This document shows positions 1 to 9,467 of a stretch of DNA of 64,000 nucleotides, one piece after another. Below the pieces are notes generated by a model. The model ran no database searches, was not told where the DNA came from, and saw only the letters and a program-made list of their open reading frames with translations. Within the stretch, counting starts at the first letter, position 1, and each line of letters begins with the position of its first letter. Source of the DNA: CAWKAV01 sp963847735 (lineage in GTDB: Bacteria; Desulfobacterota; Desulfuromonadia; Desulfuromonadales; BM103); NCBI GenBank assembly GCA_963847735.1, contig CAWKAV010000022.1, positions 248,001-312,000 of the forward strand. Direction: 5' to 3'. Position numbers and translations under genes: made by a program.

Positions 1-1534
1 CTTTGGCCAGGGTATTGAAACAGTGCGGGCAGGTCGTGACGATCTGCTTGATACCATAACTCTTGATCAATTCGATGTTCTCGGTAGCCAGTGTCTGGTA
101 GAGGTATTCGTTGCCAAGCTTGCGAACCGGCTCACCGCAGCATTTCTCTTCTTTGCCGAGGATGCCGACCTTGAGGCCGGCCGCCTGGCAGAGCTTGACA
201 AAGCTCCTGGCAATCTTGATGTTGCGTTTGTCGAAAGAGGCATAGCAACCGACGAAATAAAGCAGGTCGACGGCCGGATCATCAGCCAGGCACTTGACGC
301 CAAACTCCTCTGCCCAATCACCGCGACCGGCGAAAGCCAAACCGAGAGGGTTACCGTTGACCTCGGTGTTGTCCACCGCCGCCAAAACTTCCTCACCGGG
401 GAACTCACCCTCCATCAGCACCATGTTGCGCCGCATGTCGATGAACTTGGGCACATGTTCGATCGCCGCCGGACAGATCTCCTGGCAGGCCCGACAGGTG
501 GTGCAACTCCAGATCTCGTCCTTGCCGACCGTTTCGGGCAGGCTGGCTTCAGGGGAACTGAAAGCAATTTCCTGTAGCTGGTTGATCATCTTCATCGGCG
601 ACAGCGGCTTGTCGGTGGCAAATGCCGGACAGCGGTCCTGGCAGCGTTTGCACAGGGTGCAGGCATCGGCATCGAAAATATCCTTCCAGGTCAGGTCACC
701 TAAGCTGGCGACGCCGAAGCTCTCAGCTTCTTCGTCTTCCATGTCAAGCGTCACCAGCCCACCCTTCGGGCCGTGATCGGCAAAGATGTAATTGGCACTG
801 GTGGTCAGGATATGGCGCAACTTGGTGTAGGGCAGCAGGGCCACGAATCCGAGCGCCAGCAGCAGGTGCAGCCACCACAACCCGGCATGCAGGGCACGCT
901 GGCTGCTCTCGCCGAGACCGGCCATGCCCTTGGCAAACAGCAGCCCGACCGGTGACCAGAGCGACAGGTCGGTGCCGAGTTCGGTCACCGCCATGCGCGC
1001 GCCTTCGATGACAAACCCGGTCAGCAGGATGACCATCAGCAGGCCGTGGATGAGGGCGTCTTCGCGACGGGTTTCCAGCCCGTCCGGCTTGACGAAATAG
1101 CGCCGCACAAACAGGCCAGCCAGCATGACGATCGCCACGGCACCGGCGATATCCAGTACCAGGGAGAACAGGAGATAGAAGGGACCTTTGAGGAACTTGA
1201 TGCCGAACAGCAGGTCGGTAAAGTCGGCCTGCAGCACGATCAGGCAGGTGCCGATGAAGAGCAGGAAGAAGCCCCAGAAGAACAGTCCGTGAGCGGTCCC
1301 GGCACCGGCGACTCGCATCACACGCACCTGGGACAGCACCTGGCCGATTGCACCGAAAATGCGTTTTGGCAGATCATCGCTGCGATCCAACGCTTTGCCC
1401 AGTCGGTAAATCTTGATGCGCTGCCAACCACCACGGGCGAGGATGCCGAGGGCTATCAGCAGCAAGAGATACATCGGGACAAGCGTCCCGGCACCATGTC
1501 CGACGTTCCAGTAAATTTCTCGGGTAAACTCCAT
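1..1534 (-). CDS. Membrane Fe-S oxidoreductase, ETF:menaquinone oxidoreductase type (3' end missing)
   Basis: The frame runs from an ATG at 1534 off the left edge, giving about 511 residues. The N-terminal ~250 residues are several hydrophobic segments resembling the NarI-type cytochrome b subunit. Next come two ferredoxin-type motifs, CTLCKRCQDRCP (near residue 290) and CTTCRACQEICP (near 341), then a CCG-type region with YFVGCYASFDKR and CCGEPVRKLGNEYLYQ. This order (NarI-like, 2x[4Fe-4S], CCG/DUF224) is that of the membrane oxidoreductases that pass electrons from ETF to menaquinone in Geobacter and syntrophic fatty- or aromatic-acid oxidisers; related proteins are heterodisulfide-reductase-like. 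No etfAB is visible here; it may lie beyond the edge, where such genes are often found. A sigma-54 promoter sits 57 bases upstream. The domain assignment is firm; the ETF partner is inferred. Confidence 0.85.
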   Translation of the reverse strand, partial: MEFTREIYWNVGHGAGTLVPMYLLLLIALGILARGGWQRIKIYRLGKALDRSDDLPKRIFGAIGQVLSQVRVMRVAGAGTAHGLFFWGFFLLFIGTCLIVLQADFTDLLFGIKFLKGPFYLLFSLVLDIAGAVAIVMLAGLFVRRYFVKPDGLETRREDALIHGLLMVILLTGFVIEGARMAVTELGTDLSLWSPVGLLFAKGMAGLGESSQRALHAGLWWLHLLLALGFVALLPYTKLRHILTTSANYIFADHGPKGGLVTLDMEDEEAESFGVASLGDLTWKDIFDADACTLCKRCQDRCPAFATDKPLSPMKMINQLQEIAFSSPEASLPETVGKDEIWSCTTCRACQEICPAAIEHVPKFIDMRRNMVLMEGEFPGEEVLAAVDNTEVNGNPLGLAFAGRGDWAEEFGVKCLADDPAVDLLYFVGCYASFDKRNIKIARSFVKLCQAAGLKVGILGKEEKCCGEPVRKLGNEYLYQTLATENIELIKSYGIKQIVTTCPHCFNTLAK

Positions 1535-1590
1535 AATCTGTTCCGTTCGTAGTCAGCGGGGCTCTTTATTGCCTGGTCACATAACCATAC

Positions 1591-1606
1591 AGCAAAGAAG
1601 ATACCA
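1591..1606 (-). promoter_or_regulatory. Sigma-54 (-24/-12) promoter upstream of the Fe-S oxidoreductase
   Basis: On the minus strand the site reads TGGTATCTTCTTTGCT, with GG and GC separated by exactly 10 bases, as in the RpoN consensus. It lies 57 bases before the ATG at 1534. A near-identical site precedes livG, and a sigma-54 activator gene is at 12583-14347. The rest of 1535-1799 shows no convincing gene. Confidence 0.6.
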
Positions 1607-1799
1607 AACATGATTCCTATCCCTCACAGGTCGCCGCAGCTAATCACTTTTACGGGGAAACGCACAGGAGTCTCAGTATTCAGGGTTCAGGGGCAGGACA
1701 GACAGGTTGAAAAGAAACTCAAGATGCACGGGAATCCGGGCAGCAGGTGTTGCGATGGTGACACTTTATCCCGGTGTTTACAGACAAGCCAGATGCTAA

Positions 1800-2589
1800 T
1801 TACTCACCTCTGTCTTTAAGCAACTCTTCCGAGTAAAGGATTTCATAAACCTTGTAGCAGGGGATGATTGCTGCAATGCCCAGGTTGGAAAATGCTGGAG
1901 GCTCGGAACTGCTTGCAACGGCCCTGCTCTCGTGGGCCTCGGCATAGGCTCCCTGCATGATGCCGGCATTTTTAAGGACCGATGGACTCTTCTGCCTTCT
2001 GTCGGGATTATTCTCGGCGTCGAAATAAAAATATACCGGCGAACTTCTGTTGCCGCCGATTGAACCGGTTTCAACAAGGAAAAGGTCTGCACTCTGTCCA
2101 TGCCAGGCAAGATTTTCACCGGGGGCAAACGCAACTCGTCCGAATCTCATGACGTGGTATCTGTCCTCTACACAGGCTAGGAGAACCAGCATCCCGGTGA
2201 AGAACAATTCGGAGCCTTCATGGATATTCAATGCGTCGAAGTCGCCTCTCGAAGTGATCATCCTGTCGGGCAAAAACTTGAAATCGAACATGGTCTGGTC
2301 AGGAAGGAAAGGGATGGCAGCGATGTCAACCGTAGGGTCGGTATGAAAAAATACGTTTTTTTTAGGACCATCGAACAGAAGAGGGACTCCTGCAAAGCCG
2401 GACTTGCCATCACGGCCGTTCAAGCGGATAAATATTTTCTGCAACGGGTTTTTGGTTATTGATTCAAACAGAGCATGCCTGGAGGTGATCATGTAGACAG
2501 CGTAACCATTGGTCACCGGATTGTTGACACCGACAAAAAATGCGGTTCCATCCGGCAGGGGCGGCCCTTCACTGTCTGCGTAGATGCAA
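1800..2589 (-). pseudogene. Trypsin-like peptidase-fold protein, start unclear or frameshifted
   Basis: An open frame ends at 1800. The first usable in-frame start is GTG 2516, but family-like sequence continues upstream of it (GTAFFVGVNNP directly before VTNGYAVYM) and the frame closes at a TAA at 2592-2594. A GGAGG box (minus strand, 2599-2603) followed by TTG at 2589 would be a natural start if one base in between were extra. Features resemble chymotrypsin-fold peptidases: TSRHALF fits the catalytic His box, and GGNRSSPVYF resembles the GNSGSPV serine box. About 240-265 residues, no signal peptide visible. It lies just downstream of the CoA-transferase, same strand. No substrate can be proposed; the peptidase-fold call is moderate. 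Confidence 0.5.
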
Positions 2590-2625
2590 CTTTAAAGTCC
2601 TCCACTCGAGTCGGAGACAATGGAA

Positions 2626-3763
2626 CTAGCAAACCGACGAGTCGCGGCAAATCTTCCACTCAGCAGCCACCTCCCCTACCGAAACCTCACGCAAAACACG
2701 ACGCTGACCAAAAATCCCACCATCAACCGTGACTGGAAAACGTATATCAGTGGGAGAATTGTTATTGCCGGATTCCAGTAACTGACGATCGACGACCTGA
2801 GGATGTTTCACCACTTCCTCCGGCTCGAGCAAGGGTTCGAAACAGCAGTCGGTGCTGGCCAGAAGCTCCACCCAGGCATCGCGCGAGGCTGTTAAAAATA
2901 GTGCGCGCAGTTCGTTGATCAGGGCCGCTTGCGGCATATTTTCGTGTTGCCTGACAATCCACTCCGGTCGCCCGACCGCGGTACAGAAGGCCCGCCAGAA
3001 CTTGTCCTCAAGGGCACCGAGGGCCACGAATTTGCCGATCTGCGGTGCGATAGATCTGGTAACAGGCCACGCCGCCGGTTATCAGGCCGTGACCCGGTTT
3101 CATAACGCTGTCTGCCCGCCCTGCCGCCGCCTGCCCGAACGACTGCCAGGACAGGACCGTCTCGAACAGGCTGGTGTCGATGAAACACCCTTCACCGCCC
3201 TTTTCCCGGCGCAGCAGGGCGGCCAGGATCATGCCGGCAGCGTGCTGGCCGCTGGCGTAATCCGAGACCGGCGGGAAAGGGATGACCGGGATTTCCGTGG
3301 TGCCGGTGTGATGCAGCATGCCGCTTAAGGCCATGTAGGTCAGATCGTGGCCAGCCCGCTGGCTGGCGGGGCCTTCCTGACCGAAGCCGGAGATGGCGCA
3401 GTGCACCAGGCGCGGGTTGAGCGCGCGCAGCTGGCCGGGGCCGAAGCCGAGGCGCTCCATGACGCCGGGCCGGTACGATTCGAGCAGAACATCGGCTGCT
3501 TTAACCAACTCTGTGAAGGAGGCGCGACCGCAGTCGCTTTTCAGATCGAGCTGCAACACGGTCTTGCCGGCATTGATCTGCTTGTAGAGAGGGGAGAGGC
3601 CGTCGTCATCGAGGAAGATGAAGCTGCGCATCGGATCACCGCCCGGCGGCTCAACCTTGACCACGTCGGCGCCGAGATCGGCCAGCAGTCGCGTCGCGTA
3701 GGGGCCGGGCAAATACTGGCTGAGGTCGAGGACCTTAACGCCTTGCAGGGTATCGTCAAGCAT
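2626..3763 (-). pseudogene. CaiB/AMACR family (class III) CoA-transferase or racemase, one frameshift
   Basis: The first ~240 residues (ATG 3763) read as a class III CoA-transferase: opening GVKVLDLSQYLPGPYATRLL, the VVKVEPPGGDPMR loop, and AGHDLTYMALSG, whose Asp is the catalytic residue. The GHD-Y-AL context is closest to alpha-methylacyl-CoA racemases. At ~3037 the frame breaks: YRTAD continues as KFVALGALEDKFW only if one C is removed. The downstream frame runs to 2626 and completes a ~378-residue protein, normal for the family. Such enzymes move CoA between carboxylates or epimerise 2-methylacyl-CoAs. The start overlaps the end of the upstream ligase gene by 8 bases, so the pair is probably one operon for activating or isomerising an acid. 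Since both halves are well conserved, the gene may be intact in the living cell. Confidence 0.75.
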
Positions 3764-4997
3764 CGATGGGCCGGAGGTCGTCGATCACCTTGCCGTCGTT
3801 GACCAGACTGCCGACGGGCACGAAAACGACTTCGCCACGCAGGTTGCAGACCTGCCGAAGCGTCGTTACGACAGCCTCAGACAGCTGTTCGGGGACGCCG
3901 CCGGTCACTTCACAGTGTAGGGTCATTGCATCTGCGTCATTGACCCGCTCGACCACCAAACGTCCCTTGAAGATCTCCGCATGCTGTTTCAAAACCTGAG
4001 CGACCTGAGAAGGATGAACAAACATACCACGCACCTTGGCGGTCTGATCGGCACGGCCCATCCAACCCTTGATGCGTCTATTGGTCCGACCGCAGGGGCT
4101 CGCTCCGGGGAGGATGGCAGAAAGGTCGCCGGTGGCAAAACGGATCAGTGGATATTCGGCAGAGAGGGCGGTGACGACCACTTCACCGACTTCTCCGTCC
4201 GGAATCGGGTCGCCGGTACCCGGGCGCACGATCTCGAGGATGATACCCTCGTCAACGATCATGCCCTCGCGGGCCGTTGATTCGTAAGCGATCAGCCCAA
4301 GATCGGCAGTCGCGTAACACTGCAGCACGGCAATGCCTCGATTGGCGAATGTCTCACGCAGGCTCGGCGGCAGATATTCGCCGGAGACCAGGGCCTTGTT
4401 GAGACTTGAGAGATCAGCGCCGAGTTCATCGGCCTTATCGAGGATCAGCTTGAGAAACGACGGCGTACCCACATAACCCTGCGGTCGGACGTGGCTCATG
4501 ACCTGGACCTGCAGCTCGGTCTGGCCAACTCCAGCCGGCACCACAGCGCAACCGAGAGCCTGGGCACCAGCTTCGAACATCATCCCCGCCGGGGTGAAGT
4601 GGTAGGAGAAACAGTTATGCACGATCTCGCCGTGTCGAAAGCCGGCGGCATACAGGGCCCGGGCGAAACGCCAGAAGTCTGGGCGTCGCGCACCCGGCTC
4701 GAAAATCGGTCCGGGCGAGGCAAAGATCTGGCTCAGCGCCGGAGGCACCAGAGTCGTCAAGCCGCCGAAAATCGGCTGGCGTTGCTGACGCTCGATCAGC
4801 TCCGTCTTGCGCAGCAGCGGCAGCGCCTCCAGAGCGCTACGCCGAGTCACGGTCGCAGCATCAACGCCAGCGAGCAGCTCGGCAACAGCCGGAGCGTGCT
4901 GCTGGGCGTGCGCGACCTGGGCCGCGAGCAACGTAAAAAGTTCCGCCTCACGCTGCTCAGGCGGGCGAGTTTCCAGACTGTCAAAAAAATCGCTCAT
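3756..4997 (-). CDS. Phenylacetate-CoA ligase family protein (adenylate-forming)
   Basis: 413 residues from ATG 4997, with GGAG 7 bases upstream. It resembles PaaK-type adenylate-forming ligases: LPLLRKTELIERQQ early, a central region with SYHFTPAGMMFEAGAQALG and YVGTPSFLKLILDKADELG, CYATADLGLIAYES at the acyl/adenylate site, and the domain junction FATGDLSAILPG followed by KGWMGRADQTAKVRGMFVHP. Typical PaaK enzymes convert an aryl- or acyl-carboxylate, ATP and CoA to the CoA thioester in the cytoplasm. The exact acid is not evident; benzoate- or phenylacetate-like substrates are reasonable given the neighbourhood. Its 3' end overlaps the CoA-transferase gene, implying translational coupling. 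The 211 bases upstream (4998-5208) show no gene. Confidence 0.82.
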   Translation of the reverse strand: MSDFFDSLETRPPEQREAELFTLLAAQVAHAQQHAPAVAELLAGVDAATVTRRSALEALPLLRKTELIERQQRQPIFGGLTTLVPPALSQIFASPGPIFEPGARRPDFWRFARALYAAGFRHGEIVHNCFSYHFTPAGMMFEAGAQALGCAVVPAGVGQTELQVQVMSHVRPQGYVGTPSFLKLILDKADELGADLSSLNKALVSGEYLPPSLRETFANRGIAVLQCYATADLGLIAYESTAREGMIVDEGIILEIVRPGTGDPIPDGEVGEVVVTALSAEYPLIRFATGDLSAILPGASPCGRTNRRIKGWMGRADQTAKVRGMFVHPSQVAQVLKQHAEIFKGRLVVERVNDADAMTLHCEVTGGVPEQLSEAVVTTLRQVCNLRGEVVFVPVGSLVNDGKVIDDLRPIDA

Positions 4998-5208
4998 AAC
5001 TGCTCCGATTAATACCTAAAGTATTTTCTTAGCTCTTCTCTATAAGTAGCTAATCAAATATTTGTTTCTCAAGATTACATGTGAGGTGGTCAGAAAAGGT
5101 CCGGATGCAAGGCTTACGAAGGATTGAGTCCTGCAGGCGTAGCGAAAGCTAGTCGAAGCACGAAAGCCGAGTATAACGCCGCAGACGGGCTTTTACGGCC
5201 GCCGAACC

Positions 5209-6030
5209 CTACATCCAACGCTTGCGGCGCTTATACGACTTAAGATTCTTGAACGACTTACGGTCCTTGTCACCACCAGAGAGGTAAAACTCTTTCATGT
5301 CCTCATTATTGAGCAGTTCCTCACCGGTGCCGTCGAGGGCAATTTTGCCGGATTCCATGACATAGCCGTAGGAGGCGCAGCGCAGGGCCATGTTGGCGTT
5401 CTGTTCAACCAGCAGCATGGTAATGCCCTGCTCCTGGTTGATGCTGCGGATGATACCGAAGACCTCCTTGACCAGAAGCGGTGAAAGACCCATGGAAGGT
5501 TCGTCGAGCAGAATCATTTCCGGACGGGCCATGACCGCGCGGCCGATAGCCAGCATCTGCTGCTCGCCACCGGACAGATAGCCGGCCAGGCCGGTGCGCT
5601 CCCTGAGCCGTGGGAAATAGTGAAAGACCTTGTCGATATCGTCCTTAATGTGCTTGTCACGGCGGGTATAGGCACCGAGGCGCAGGTTCTCGATAACGGT
5701 CATATCCTCGATGATGCGACGTCCCTCCATGACCTGGAAGATGCCGCGCCGGACAATATCGTCCGGATCACGGTTGCTGATCGATTCGCCCTTGAAGTGA
5801 ATCGAACCCTTGGTCACTTCGCCGTCCTCGGTCTTGAGCAGACCGGACACCGCTTTGAGAGTCGTCGATTTGCCGGCACCATTCGGACCAAGCAGGGTGA
5901 CAATTTCACCCCGGGGCACTTCCAGGCTGATTCCCCGCAGCACCAGGATAACATCGTCGTAAACGACCTCGATATTATTGATCGACAGGATGATCTCTTT
6001 CTCTTCAACCTTGGCAGCGGCTTCGGCCAT
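5209..6030 (-). CDS. livF: Branched-chain-type ABC transporter ATPase LivF
   Basis: 273 residues if started at ATG 6030 (MAEAAAKVEEK), which has GGAG just upstream; the frame is open further upstream, but that stretch is the repeat hairpin. Walker A is GPNGAGKSTT, the signature LSGGEQQMLAIGRA, Walker B MILLDEPSMGLSP, and the switch histidine lies in LLVEQNANMA replaced context. The size and the NIEVVYDDVILVLRG opening are those of LivF, the second ATPase of hydrophobic amino-acid/HAAT transporters. The C-terminus carries a basic tail (KSYKRRKRW) that is longer than usual. It is the last gene of the operon livG-ligase-livH-livM-livK-livF. In anaerobic aromatic degraders such operons carry aromatic or short-chain acids, which is the likely role here. 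Confidence 0.92.
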   Translation of the reverse strand: MAEAAAKVEEKEIILSINNIEVVYDDVILVLRGISLEVPRGEIVTLLGPNGAGKSTTLKAVSGLLKTEDGEVTKGSIHFKGESISNRDPDDIVRRGIFQVMEGRRIIEDMTVIENLRLGAYTRRDKHIKDDIDKVFHYFPRLRERTGLAGYLSGGEQQMLAIGRAVMARPEMILLDEPSMGLSPLLVKEVFGIIRSINQEQGITMLLVEQNANMALRCASYGYVMESGKIALDGTGEELLNNEDMKEFYLSGGDKDRKSFKNLKSYKRRKRWM

Positions 6031-6049
6031 GGGGACTCCGTTCTGGGTC

Positions 6050-6104
6050 GACGAGTGACGAGTGACGAGATAACCGGTCTTTGACCCGTCACTCGCCACT
6101 CGCC
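6050..6104 (-). repeat. Tandem-repeat hairpin between livK and livF
   Basis: The unit GAGTGAC is repeated on the left arm (6050-6066) and its complement CACTCGC on the right arm (6088-6104). Transcribed from the minus strand, the arms form a 17-bp stem with only two G-U pairs and a ~21-base loop. It lies in the 94-base gap between livK and livF and has no T-tract, so it suits an mRNA-stabilising or processing hairpin better than a terminator. The direct repeats also recall short interspersed intergenic repeats. Confidence 0.6.
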
Positions 6105-6124
6105 ACTTTGTCACTATTTACAAA

Positions 6125-7374
6125 CTACCAGCCGAGCCAATCGTCGCGACGAGGGACGACGACCGTTGACTGCGGGTTGAACTTGAAATCGCCACCATTG
6201 TAGGTGGTGGTGTAGACCGAAACCTCGGTCGTGCCACGATGATCTTCACTGGTCCAGGTGGAAGGCTTGCAGACCCCCTCCAGACCGGCGGGGACATGGT
6301 CCTTCATCTGCTCCATGCCCTTCTTGATGTTGGGACCGGTGATGCCGCCGTCCATCTTGTCAGCGGCAAGCCATGGCATCCTTCATGAAGAAAACGGCGC
6401 AGACGCCGCGCATGTAGTGCAGGTTGCGGTAGGTTTCGCCGGTGGGATCAGACATCTTGGAGATAGCACGAACGGTTGTCATGCCTGGAGCATCAGATTT
6501 CCAGAACGGTGAGCCGAGCGGTACGGCAACGCCGTCACCTGAATCCTGGGCGGCCTTGATGGAGTTCTCGTCCCAACCCCAGACGTTGGCCATGAACTGG
6601 GGCTTGGCACCAACCGTTCCACAGGAGTTAAGCAGTGAGATGTTGGAACCAGCGGTGTTGCCCATGTAGGCGTAGTTGGCGCCGGAATCCTTGAGAGTCA
6701 GGCATTGGGCCTTGGCATCGCCGGGCTTGAGCTCGTAAACAATCGGATTAAGGACTTCGAAGCCGAGTTCCTTGGCATATTCGGCGCAGGCTTCCTTGGG
6801 GGCATTCGGATAGGGATGGTTGGCGCCCATGTGGATAAACTTCGGTACACCTTTGCCGCCCTTGGCTGCCCAGTCATCGGCAGCCCACTGCACCAGACCG
6901 CGGCAGGTGTCGGAATAGGAGGCGCCATAGAAGAAGTTGTAGGGTGCCGGGGCCTTGGTCTTGGGCGACTTGCCGGTCGGGTCGGTCAGATGACCGGAGT
7001 AGGAGGCCGAGTAGTAAGGGATCTGATCCTGGGCGACAAACTGGACCAGGGCTTCGGTATCGGCGGTCCCCCAACCCTGGATCGCTACCGGCTTGATGCC
7101 TGACATCCAGTTCTTGTAGGTGGCGATGGCCTGTGGTGCCTTGTAGGAGTAGTCAACGGTCTCGTATGCAAGCTGCTTGCCGTTAACGCCGCCATTCGCG
7201 TTGATGTAATTCATGGCGTCGGCGACACCATTACCATAGGGGACACCAACATCCGAGGTCGGTCCGGTGTAACAGGCCAGGTGGCCAACCGGTATCGTTG
7301 TCGGCGGCGGTTGCCATGGTTGAGAAACCAAAAATTGCCAGTAGAGCAGTGCCACAGAGTAACGTTTTGCGCAT
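6125..7374 (-). pseudogene. livK: Branched-chain-type ABC transporter substrate-binding protein LivK, two frameshifts
   Basis: ATG 7374 opens a signal peptide (MRKTLLCGTALLAIFGFST, cleavage after ATA-A). A first shift at ~7289 (one extra base in a CC/GG pair) links it to VGHLACYTGPTSDVGVPYG. The body is a type I periplasmic binding fold to FFMKDAMA, where a second shift at ~6368 (one extra base in a run of two) leads to AADKMDGGITGPNIKKG and the stop at 6125. With both extra bases removed the protein is ~415 residues, typical of HAAT-family binding proteins, which capture amino acids or, in this subgroup, aromatic and other organic acids in the periplasm. It sits between livM and livF. Conservation either side of each shift argues for sequence error rather than decay. 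Confidence 0.85.
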
Positions 7375-7482
7375 GACGTGTTCCTCCTTCTCATCGTTGA
7401 TGATGTTTGTCAGACTACTGGGGAACGTCTCCCCTTTGAAAAGCTCGCAACCCCGGATAACCATACCCGAGGTTGTTTTGGC

Positions 7483-8548
7483 TTAGTACGAAAACGGGTA
7501 AAGCTTCCAGTAGTTCTTGATCATTCGCCAGCGGTGAGCCAGGCCGTCCGGCTCAAAAATCAGGAACAGTATGATGGCCAGGCCGATGGCCATCTCCTTG
7601 ATATAGGCCAGCGCCTGGGTCAGCGCGGTGTTGTTGCTGCCGACCAGGTGGACTCCGAAGCTCCATGACTTCCGGCAACAGGACCATGAAAATCGTACCC
7701 AGCATGGATCCCATGACCGATCCCAGGCCACCGATGATCACCATGCCGAGGAACTGAATGGAAAGCAGCAGGGTGAAGCCTTCGGCAGAGACAAAGCCCA
7801 GGTAATGACCGAACAGGGCACCACCGATTCCGGCATAAAAAGACGAGATGCCGAACGACAGGATGCGGTACTTGTTCAGGTTGATGCCCATGATCTCGGC
7901 CGACAGGTAATGGTCGCGCACCGCAACGAATGCCCGCCCGTCGCGACTGCGCATCAGGTTGGCACCGGCCAGGAACATGACGACCACGTAGAAGAGCACC
8001 ACGAAGAAGTAAGACTTGTCGCTGTTCATGTTGTAGCCGAAGATCGAGAATGGGCTCGCCATGGCGCCGGCGGAACCGCCGGTAAACCATTCCGCGCGGG
8101 CGAAGAAATCTTCGAGGATATACTGCGAAGCCAGGGTGGCGATGGCCAGGTAGAGTCCCTTGATGCGACCAGCCGGGATACCGACCATCAGACCGACAGC
8201 CATGGTCGCAAGCCCGGCCAGTGGAATGGCAAAGAACACCGGAATGCCGGAATTATTGCTGATCCACGCCGAAGTAAAAGCCCCCAGACCGAAAAACGCA
8301 GCATGGCCGAGTGAAATCTGGCCGGTAAAGCCGACGACAATGTTCAGGCCCAGGGCAGCAATGCCGTAGTAGCCGATTTGTATCAGCAGGTTCAGATAGT
8401 AGGCGTCCAGAAAGAGCGGCGACAGGAGCAGCAACAACACTGAGACGACAGCGACCCGCCGCGCCAGAGGGGTCGGGAAGATGGTCATATCCGCCTGGTA
8501 GGTGGTGCGGAATTCTCCGCAACGCATGCGTGAATGAGCAGATGCCAT
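7483..8548 (-). pseudogene. livM: Branched-chain-type ABC transporter permease LivM, one frameshift
   Basis: From ATG 8548 the protein has the LivM pattern of 8-10 membrane helices, the hallmark YYGIAALGLNIVVGFTGQIS and GHAAFFGLGAF loop, and FALGxx-like cytoplasmic segments. At ~7658 the frame shifts: MVLLPEVMEL is followed in another frame by GVHLVGSNNTALTQ after removing one base from a TT/AA pair. The end (FEPDGLAHRWRMIKNYWKL) is typical of the family. Restored length is ~354 residues. It forms the transmembrane channel with LivH, three bases downstream of livH's stop. Probably intact in vivo. Confidence 0.85.
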
Positions 8549-8551
8549 CTT

Positions 8552-9447
8552 TTAAATCCTCTCGATATCTTTGGTGCCGAACAGACCGTAGGGCTTGATC
8601 ATGAGAATGATGACCAGGGCATAAAAGGGTGCAATGTTGTACATATTGCCGAGATGCAGCCACTGGCTGTCAAAAAATTCGGCCAGATTCTCCAGCACAC
8701 CGATCAGCAGGCCACCGACGATGGCACCGACGATCGAATCAAGACCACCGAGAATGACCACCGGGAAAACCTTGATGCCGATGAAGGAGAGCGCCGAAGA
8801 AACTCCGTTGACCATGCCGATGACCACCCCGGCCAGCGCCGAGACCACGGCAGAGATCGCCCAGGCGGCGGCAAAGACATGCTTGACCGAGATGCCGAGG
8901 CTTTGCGCGATCTGCTGGTCGAAGGCCGTGGCCCGCATCGCCAGACCCATGCGGGAATATTTGAAGAAGAAGTAAAAACCGATCATGATGACCACTGAAA
9001 CAATCACGCTCATGATATAGGCCGTTTCAACCTGCAGCCCGCCAATGTTCACCGACGCGGTATCGAATACCTTTGGGAAACGCCTTGGTGTAGCCGCCAA
9101 AAATCCAGGAGACCAGCGCCTGGAAGAACATCGACAGACCGATGGTGACCATGATCACTGAAATAATCGGCTCACCGATCATCGGCCGCAGCACCAGCAC
9201 CTGCAGCACCACGCCGAAGATCATCATGAAAACCAGGGTCAGCGGGAAGCCGACATAAAATGGCAGCTCAAACTTGACCAGCATGGCCCAGCAGGTCCAG
9301 GCACCGATCAGCAGAAACTCCCCCTGGGCAAAGTTCACCACCCGGGTCGATTTGTAGATCAGCACGAAGCACATCGCCACAACCCCGTATAGGGTGCCTG
9401 ACAATGAGACCGTTGACGATCATCTGACTCAGCAATTCAAAATTCAT
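8552..9447 (-). pseudogene. livH: Branched-chain-type ABC transporter permease LivH, two frameshifts
   Basis: ATG 9447 begins MNFELLSQMIVNGLIVG, a classic LivH start. One extra base near 9399 shifts into TLYGVVAMCFVLIYKSTRVV, and a second near 9073 (an extra base in an AAA/TTT run) moves from GGYTKAFPK to VFDTASVNIGGLQVETAY. The remainder has the LivH features ALGVSxx-like loop (SLGISVKHVFAAAWAISAV), GLDSIVGAIVGGLLIGVLE and an end at 8552. Restored length is ~297 residues, normal for LivH. It partners LivM as the second permease subunit. Because of the shift at its start, the upstream ligase frame appears to run into this gene. Confidence 0.85.
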
Positions 9448-9467
9448 AGTTCTTCTCCCGTCACCGG

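Noticed and set aside
1610..1819. Possible 69-codon gene upstream of the Fe-S oxidoreductase
   Set aside because: No ribosome binding site or motif; it runs into the convergent gene.
5030..5200. Terminator or promoter between livF and the ligase gene
   Set aside because: No stem with a T-tract and no well-spaced -35/-10 or -24/-12 pair could be found.
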